A DNA stretch of 20,440 nt from CAZPMC01 sp964587755 (GTDB taxonomy: Bacteria; Bacillota; Clostridia; Acetivibrionales; DTU013), in the NCBI GenBank assembly GCA_964587755.1, contig CAZPMC010000041.1, positions 1 through 20,440 on the forward strand, in the 5' to 3' direction. A program made the position numbers and the translations under genes. The notes beneath the pieces were generated by a model that saw only the letters and a list, made by a program, of their open reading frames with translations, made no database searches and had not been told where the DNA came from. Each line of letters opens with the position of its first letter. Within the stretch, counting starts at the first letter, position 1. Positions 15,842 through 20,440 of this stretch are shown here, one piece after another.

Positions 15842-16417
15842 ATGAAATCTTCAAAGGAATTAAAGGCAATTGCAAAAGAAGGCTTGCAAGGCAAACGCGG
15901 ACAGTCTATAGGTGCAATGTTTATTTATCTTCTCTTAAGCGCAATACCGCTGTGTTCACCTGCATTACTGGTTGGCTATCACAAGTATAACGTCAGCTTA
16001 ATAAGAAAAGAGCAAACCAGTGCGGGAGATGTTTGTGAAGGATTCAGCTTTTTTGGAAAGGCATTATGGCTTTCAATCATCTCTTCTTTCTTCATTTTTC
16101 TCTGGTCTTTATTATTATTTGTTCCTGGCATTATTAAGGCTTTTTCCTATTCAATGGCTCCCTATATTTTAGGTGACAATCCGCAAATGACTGCAAGAGA
16201 AGCGTTAAGAGAAAGCAAGAAATTAATGGCTGGCAAAAAAGGTAAACTGTTTTGGCTTGGACTTACTTTTATTGGCTGGTCATTAGTCGGCATAATAACA
16301 CTGGGCATTGGTTTCATCTGGATATGCCCATACATTCAAGCTACATATGCCGCTTTCTATAATGAAGCAATTACTGTCAGCGTTCCTCAAAATGCCCCTG
16401 AAGAAGTCACAGTTTAG
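15842..16417 (+). CDS. DUF975 family integral membrane protein
   Basis: A 191-residue membrane protein. The conserved second half, SMAPYILGDNPQMTAREAL followed by ESKKLMAGKKGKLFWL and LTFIGWSLVGIITLGIGF then PYIQATYAAFY, is the DUF975 signature as I recall it. Three hydrophobic segments are visible (about 22-46, 75-98, 137-162). This copy is somewhat shorter than many family members (200-250), but start and stop are clear. The function is unknown; the family is common in clostridia and lactic acid bacteria. AAAGGGGG (15821-15828) lies 13 bases from the ATG, a long spacing, and no better in-frame start exists because TGA occurs in frame at 15830. The gene has its own promoter and a strong terminator, so it is probably monocistronic. 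Confidence 0.82.
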   Translation: MKSSKELKAIAKEGLQGKRGQSIGAMFIYLLLSAIPLCSPALLVGYHKYNVSLIRKEQTSAGDVCEGFSFFGKALWLSIISSFFIFLWSLLLFVPGIIKAFSYSMAPYILGDNPQMTAREALRESKKLMAGKKGKLFWLGLTFIGWSLVGIITLGIGFIWICPYIQATYAAFYNEAITVSVPQNAPEEVTV

Positions 16418-16441
16418 TCCGCTTATTGATTTTTACCTACC

Positions 16442-16486
16442 GGCACCTCCATCACAGAGTTTATGTGGTGGAGGTGCCTTTTATTT
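16442..16486 (+). terminator. Rho-independent terminator after the DUF975 gene
   Basis: GGCACCTCCATCACA (16442-16456) pairs with TGTGGTGGAGGTGCC (16464-16478): a 15-bp GC-rich stem with one G-U pair and a 7-base loop, followed by TTTTATTT. The hairpin begins 24 bases after the DUF975 stop and separates it from the miaB promoter. Confidence 0.93.
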
Positions 16487-16494
16487 ACGGTTTA

Positions 16495-16523
16495 TTGATG
16501 ATATATTTGTTAAATGATATAAT
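16495..16523 (+). promoter_or_regulatory. Promoter of the miaB-ylbF-mutS run
   Basis: TTGATG (16495-16500), 17 bases, then TATAAT (16518-16523). It lies right after the DUF975 terminator and 35 bases before the miaB start, in a sensible position for a housekeeping promoter. Confidence 0.68.
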
Positions 16524-16558
16524 ACTAAGAATACCGGACAATCGGAGGATAGGAGACA

Positions 16559-17968
16559 TTGGACAAAAGGGAAAAAATATTGGTTCCGGATGAGGAAATA
16601 ACCGTACAGGATGCTTTTATTCACTCAGTTCGTGAATTAAACCAAAATTTAGATAAGAAATACACTATCAGCACCTTTGGATGTCAGATGAATGAAAATG
16701 ATTCTGAGAAATTAGCCGGGTTGTTGGAAGCAATGGGTTATACCCATACTGATAAGCAGGAAGAGAGTGATTTGATATTATATAACACCTGTTGTGTGCG
16801 AGAAAATGCAGAACTCAAGGTTTATGGCCATCTTGGTGCATTAAAAGCCCTTAAGTCTAAAAAACCTGATATGATAATCGCACTTTGCGGCTGTATGATG
16901 CAGCAGACTGAAGTAGTCAATCACATCAAAAAAAAATTCAAGCAGGTGGACTTAGTTTTCGGAACTCACAATCTGCATAAATTGCCTGAGCTGCTTTACA
17001 AAGCGCTTAATTCCAAAGATATGATAATCCAGGTAGAAGCGTCTGAGGGTATGATTGCGGAAGGTTTACCCATAAGGCGTGAGCACGGCATAAAAGCGTG
17101 GCTTACAATAATGTACGGCTGTAATAACTTTTGTTCCTACTGTATAGTACCATATGTCAGAGGGCGTGAAAGAAGCAGACAGCAAAGTGATATTATTGAC
17201 GAGGCGAGGATACTTGGACGCCAAGGATTTAAAGAAATTACACTGCTAGGCCAAAATGTCAACTCCTACGGGTTGGACCGGAAGGATGATAGCAGCTTTG
17301 CACAACTGCTTCGCAATCTTGAAGATGTTGACGGCATTGAAAGGATACGCTTTATGACCTCACACCCTAAAGATTTGTCTGACGATCTTATATTTGCAAT
17401 GAGAGATTGCAGCAAGGTCTGTGAGCATATTCATTTGCCTGTTCAGGCTGGTAGCAATACTATACTTAGACAAATGAACAGAAAGTACACTAGGGAATAC
17501 TATTTTCAGCTTGTTGACAAAATTAGGCAGCACATTCCCGGTATTTCTATTACAACTGATATCATTGTAGGATATCCTGGCGAAACCGATTATGATTTTG
17601 AGCAAACTTTAGACCTTATTGAGACAGTCCGATTTGACTATGTTTATACATTTCTCTATTCCAAACGGACCGGGACTCCTGCGGCTTCCATGGAAGCCCA
17701 AATAAGTGAGGATGTTAAAAAAGCTCGTTTTGAAAAGCTTTTAGAGGTTCAAAACAAAATAGGAAGAGAAATAAATGAAGAGCTTTCAGGTAAAACTGAA
17801 GAGATCCTTGTAGAAGGCTTGAGCAAAAATAGTATAAATATGCTCACAGGACGCACCAGAACAAATAAAATTGTTAACTTTAAGGGAAGCACTGATTTAA
17901 TAGGCCGGTTAGTAAATGTAAAAATAGAAAATGTTGGTACTTGGTCATTGGATGGCAGTATATTATAA
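16559..17968 (+). CDS. miaB: tRNA-2-methylthio-N6-dimethylallyladenosine synthase
   Basis: Radical SAM methylthiotransferase that adds a methylthio group to i6A37 of tRNAs reading UNN codons. The 469 residues comprise an N-terminal MTTase domain with three cluster-binding Cys (Cys42 in TFGCQMNENDSE, Cys78 in YNTCCVRENA, Cys112 in LCGCMMQQ), the radical SAM motif CNNFCSYC (Cys188, Cys192, Cys195) followed by VPYVRGRERSR, LGQNVNSYG, and a C-terminal TRAM region (about 400-469). NTCCVRENAE together with the overall match favours MiaB over MtaB or RimO. The start is TTG at 16559, with GGAGG at 16544-16548 and AGGAG at 16551-16555 upstream. The next Met is inside the first Cys motif and far too late. 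Sits 25 bases before the YlbF-family gene. Confidence 0.95.
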   Translation: MDKREKILVPDEEITVQDAFIHSVRELNQNLDKKYTISTFGCQMNENDSEKLAGLLEAMGYTHTDKQEESDLILYNTCCVRENAELKVYGHLGALKALKSKKPDMIIALCGCMMQQTEVVNHIKKKFKQVDLVFGTHNLHKLPELLYKALNSKDMIIQVEASEGMIAEGLPIRREHGIKAWLTIMYGCNNFCSYCIVPYVRGRERSRQQSDIIDEARILGRQGFKEITLLGQNVNSYGLDRKDDSSFAQLLRNLEDVDGIERIRFMTSHPKDLSDDLIFAMRDCSKVCEHIHLPVQAGSNTILRQMNRKYTREYYFQLVDKIRQHIPGISITTDIIVGYPGETDYDFEQTLDLIETVRFDYVYTFLYSKRTGTPAASMEAQISEDVKKARFEKLLEVQNKIGREINEELSGKTEEILVEGLSKNSINMLTGRTRTNKIVNFKGSTDLIGRLVNVKIENVGTWSLDGSIL

Positions 17969-17993
17969 ATAAAAATATGAAAGGGTAAAAAAT

Positions 17994-18386
17994 ATGGACA
18001 ACATTTTGATAAAAGCAAGGGAGCTTGGTAATCTTTTGGGTGAATCAGATATACTGAATAGATTAAAAAAGGCTGAAAAGATTCTTGAAAATGATGAGCG
18101 CGGTATGGGTCTGATGGAGGACTACAGGCTATTGCAGATAGAGCTTGTCAAGGCCACCAGAGAGAAAAAAGGCGAAGTCCAACTTGCTGATATAAGACAA
18201 ATGCTTCTGGCTAAGCAAGCAGAAATAAATTCTTATCCCATAACTCTTGAATACATCGAATCGAAAAATGAGTTTGATGCCTTGATGAAGAATGTAAATG
18301 ATGTAATAACCTTTGCCATTTCGGGCGAAGAGTGTGTAAGCTCAAATTGTTCTTCATGCGGCGGTGGCTGTAGCTCCTGTCACTAA
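17994..18386 (+). CDS. YlbF/YmcA family protein with Cys-rich C-terminal tail
   Basis: A 130-residue, largely helical protein. Residues ~1-108 fit the YlbF/YmcA family (ILIKARELGNLLGESD near the start, then a helix with LMEDYRLLQ, then Q-rich helix QMLLAKQAEI). In Bacillus, YlbF, YmcA and YaaT form an Fe-S-containing complex that stimulates RNase Y-dependent mRNA processing and affects competence, sporulation and biofilms. Here the last 17 residues form a tail with five Cys (114, 119, 122, 126, 129) spaced CX4CX2CX3CX2C with Gly and Ser, a plausible metal or Fe-S ligand set. The position between miaB and mutS matches the conserved neighbourhood in Firmicutes, where ymcA is often in this slot. 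Which of YlbF or YmcA it corresponds to is unclear, so no symbol is given. Confidence 0.85.
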   Translation: MDNILIKARELGNLLGESDILNRLKKAEKILENDERGMGLMEDYRLLQIELVKATREKKGEVQLADIRQMLLAKQAEINSYPITLEYIESKNEFDALMKNVNDVITFAISGEECVSSNCSSCGGGCSSCH

Positions 18387-18419
18387 TTTATTACAAAAAA
18401 AGCAAGTGAGGTCGGTTTA

Positions 18420-20440
18420 ATGCCTGTTACACCAATGATGCAGCAGTATCTGGACATGAAGGAGCAATATAAGGACTGTATCCTTTTGTTTAGATTAGGC
18501 GATTTTTACGAAATGTTTTTTGATGATGCAATTATAGCATCCGCTGAGCTTGAAATTACCCTTACAGGCCGTGACTGTGGACTTAAGGAAAGAGCCCCCA
18601 TGTGTGGTGTTCCTTATCATGCTGTGGATAGCTATATATCCAAGCTGATTAATAAAGGTTATAAGGTTGCAATTTGTGAACAGGTTGAAGATCCCGCACT
18701 GGCAAAGGGATTAGTTAAAAGAGAGGTTGTTAGAATCATAACGCCAGGAACTGTTATGGATTCGGCAATGCTTGATGAAAAGAAAAACAACTATCTCATA
18801 TCGGTTTATGCTAAAGGAAGTATGTTTTCTATTGCAGCCGCTGACATTTCGACAGGAGAATTCTATACCACCAGAATTACCTGGGGAAATACTGTTACAA
18901 AGCTTTTAGACGAAATATCCAAATACTCTCCTGCTGAGATTATATTAAATCAATCACTGGCTGACTCTAAAGCTTTGGTAGATCAAATCAAAGCCCGCTT
19001 TAGCTCGTATATTTCTATACTTGAGGATTCATATTTTGAAGACAAAGAAATTCTAAATGAACTATATGAACGCTTTGGAAATGAAGCACTGCCTGACGAA
19101 GCATCGGAGCTTTGTATAAATGCTTCTTCCGCATTGCTTCATTACCTTAAACAAACTCAGAAGGCTGGACTTGAACATATTCAAAGTATTACACCATATA
19201 AGATTGAAGAATACATGATACTTGACATGGCGACGAGAAGAAATCTGGAGCTTACTGAGACAATGCGGGATAAAGCCCGCAAAGGAACGCTTTTATGGGT
19301 GCTGGACAAGACCATGACCTCTATGGGCGGGAGAGCTCTAAGAAAATGGATTGAACAGCCTCTCGTAAATACTGGCGATATTAATGAAAGACTTGATGCT
19401 GTATCAGAATTTAAAGATAAATTCATGGTTCGTATGGAGCTTAGGGAGCTTCTTAAAAGAGTATATGATATTGAGAGACTTACAGCCAAGATTGTAATCG
19501 GCTCTGCAAACTGTAGAGACCTAATAGCTTTAAAAAATTCACTTCAACAGATTCCTTATATTAAAAACATACTTTCAAACTGTGAAACGCAGATGATAGT
19601 TAAGGCTAACTCCTTGATGGATGAGCTTTACGATATCTGCCAACTCATTGAAGAATCAATAGTTGATGAGCCTCCCGTTTCCGTTAAGGAAGGCGGTATT
19701 ATTAAAACCGGTTACAACTCAGATGTTGATAGGCTAAGAAAAGCCACTACCGATGGTAAGCAATGGATTGCCGAGCTGGAAGCATCTGAGAAAGAAAAAA
19801 CGGGTATCAAAAATTTAAAAATTGGATTTACAAAGGTGTTCGGATATTATCTTGAGGTCACAAAATCATATTTGCACCTTGTCCCAGAGAATTATATCAG
19901 GAAGCAAACTCTCACCAACTGTGAAAGGTATGTTACACCTGAGCTTAAGGAAATGGAGGAGACGATTCTCGGCGCTGAGAGCAAGATTATCGAATTAGAA
20001 TATAAGTTGTTTGTTGAAATACGGGAAATGGTCGCATCCCAGGTCACAAGAATAAAAAATACTGCGGCAAGCCTGGCACTGCTTGATGTTTTATGTTCAC
20101 TGGCTGAGGTCTCCGACAGGGAAAACTATGTAAAGCCTGATGTTAATAATGACTCAATCATAAAAATCGATGCAGGCAGACACCCAGTTGTTGAAAAGAT
20201 GTTGGAAACAGGCACATTTGTGCCAAATGATACATATCTGGACCTTTCTGATGACAGGCTTTTAATTATAACTGGCCCCAATATGGCGGGTAAGTCTACT
20301 TATATGCGTCAGGTTGCACTGATAGTTTTAATGGCGCAAATAGGCAGTTTCGTCCCTGCCAGCTCTGCTGTAATAGGTGTTTCAGACAGGATTTTCACAA
20401 GAGTCGGAGCTTCCGACGATTTAGCCGCAGGCCAGAGCAC
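18420..20440 (+). CDS. mutS: DNA mismatch repair protein MutS, truncated by window end
   Basis: The first 673 codons of MutS are present and the frame runs open to the last base. It binds mispaired or looped DNA and recruits MutL. Seen: the mismatch-reading F-x-E as GDFYEMFFDD (Phe29, Glu31), CGVPYHAVDSYI with KLINKGYKVAICEQ in domain I, ITPGTVMD at the connector, ETMRDKARKGTLLWVLDKT-like lever and core segments at ~280-300, and the Walker A loop GPNMAGKST (619-627). The Walker B, signature and HTH parts lie beyond the window. ATG 18420 is preceded by GTGAGG and starts 33 bases after the YlbF-family gene. It is the third gene of the run. In relatives mutL usually follows, which cannot be checked here. 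Confidence 0.96.
   Translation, partial: MPVTPMMQQYLDMKEQYKDCILLFRLGDFYEMFFDDAIIASAELEITLTGRDCGLKERAPMCGVPYHAVDSYISKLINKGYKVAICEQVEDPALAKGLVKREVVRIITPGTVMDSAMLDEKKNNYLISVYAKGSMFSIAAADISTGEFYTTRITWGNTVTKLLDEISKYSPAEIILNQSLADSKALVDQIKARFSSYISILEDSYFEDKEILNELYERFGNEALPDEASELCINASSALLHYLKQTQKAGLEHIQSITPYKIEEYMILDMATRRNLELTETMRDKARKGTLLWVLDKTMTSMGGRALRKWIEQPLVNTGDINERLDAVSEFKDKFMVRMELRELLKRVYDIERLTAKIVIGSANCRDLIALKNSLQQIPYIKNILSNCETQMIVKANSLMDELYDICQLIEESIVDEPPVSVKEGGIIKTGYNSDVDRLRKATTDGKQWIAELEASEKEKTGIKNLKIGFTKVFGYYLEVTKSYLHLVPENYIRKQTLTNCERYVTPELKEMEETILGAESKIIELEYKLFVEIREMVASQVTRIKNTAASLALLDVLCSLAEVSDRENYVKPDVNNDSIIKIDAGRHPVVEKMLETGTFVPNDTYLDLSDDRLLIITGPNMAGKSTYMRQVALIVLMAQIGSFVPASSAVIGVSDRIFTRVGASDDLAAGQS

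Noticed and set aside
16308..16517. Small frame running from the end of the DUF975 gene through the terminator
   Set aside because: It is out of frame with DUF975 and crosses the strong terminator hairpin and the miaB promoter, so it is not a plausible gene.

Overview
The window is an AT-rich, low-GC Gram-positive chromosome segment. PyrR with a pyr operon, a YlbF-family gene between miaB and mutS, a DUF975 membrane protein and strong AGGAGG-type ribosome binding sites all point to a clostridium, possibly of the cellulolytic Ruminiclostridium type. That placement is inferred from gene content and not tested.

Region 1 (1-9371, + strand) is a pyrimidine biosynthesis operon: end of pyrR, then pyrB, pyrC, pyrF, carA, carB, a histidine-phosphatase gene and a divergent orotate phosphoribosyltransferase-like gene. 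Junctions overlap or are mostly under 65 bases. Together they cover carbamoyl phosphate, carbamoyl aspartate, dihydroorotate, and the OPRT and OMP decarboxylase steps. Dihydroorotate dehydrogenase (pyrD/pyrK) is absent from the run. The main anomaly is in carA. The glutaminase nucleophile Cys is Gly and the catalytic His is Arg, while the rest of the protein and the whole of CarB look intact. This predicts a carbamoyl-phosphate synthetase that uses free ammonia, or ammonia from another source.

Region 2 (9401-15739) is a divergent, probably catabolic locus that I cannot match to a named pathway. The minus-strand operon encodes a class III PLP aminotransferase, a class II aldolase with a second, degenerate aldolase-like half, and an MFS transporter. 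The plus-strand operon encodes a TetR regulator and an FGGY carbohydrate kinase. The 230-base divergent promoter region carries two palindromes of the form TGARTGA-N4-TCACTCA, each directly downstream of one of the two promoters. This suggests TetR represses both arms. Kinase plus class II aldolase suggests phosphorylation and then retro-aldol cleavage of a ketose or polyol derivative; the aminotransferase suggests an amino-substituted substrate or product.

Region 3 (15740-20440, + strand) holds a DUF975 membrane protein with its own promoter and a strong terminator. It is followed by a promoter and the housekeeping run miaB, a YlbF-family gene with a Cys-rich tail, and mutS, which is cut by the window end. 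I saw no rRNA, tRNA, CRISPR array, insertion sequence or phage gene. No gene-free stretch exceeds 300 bases.
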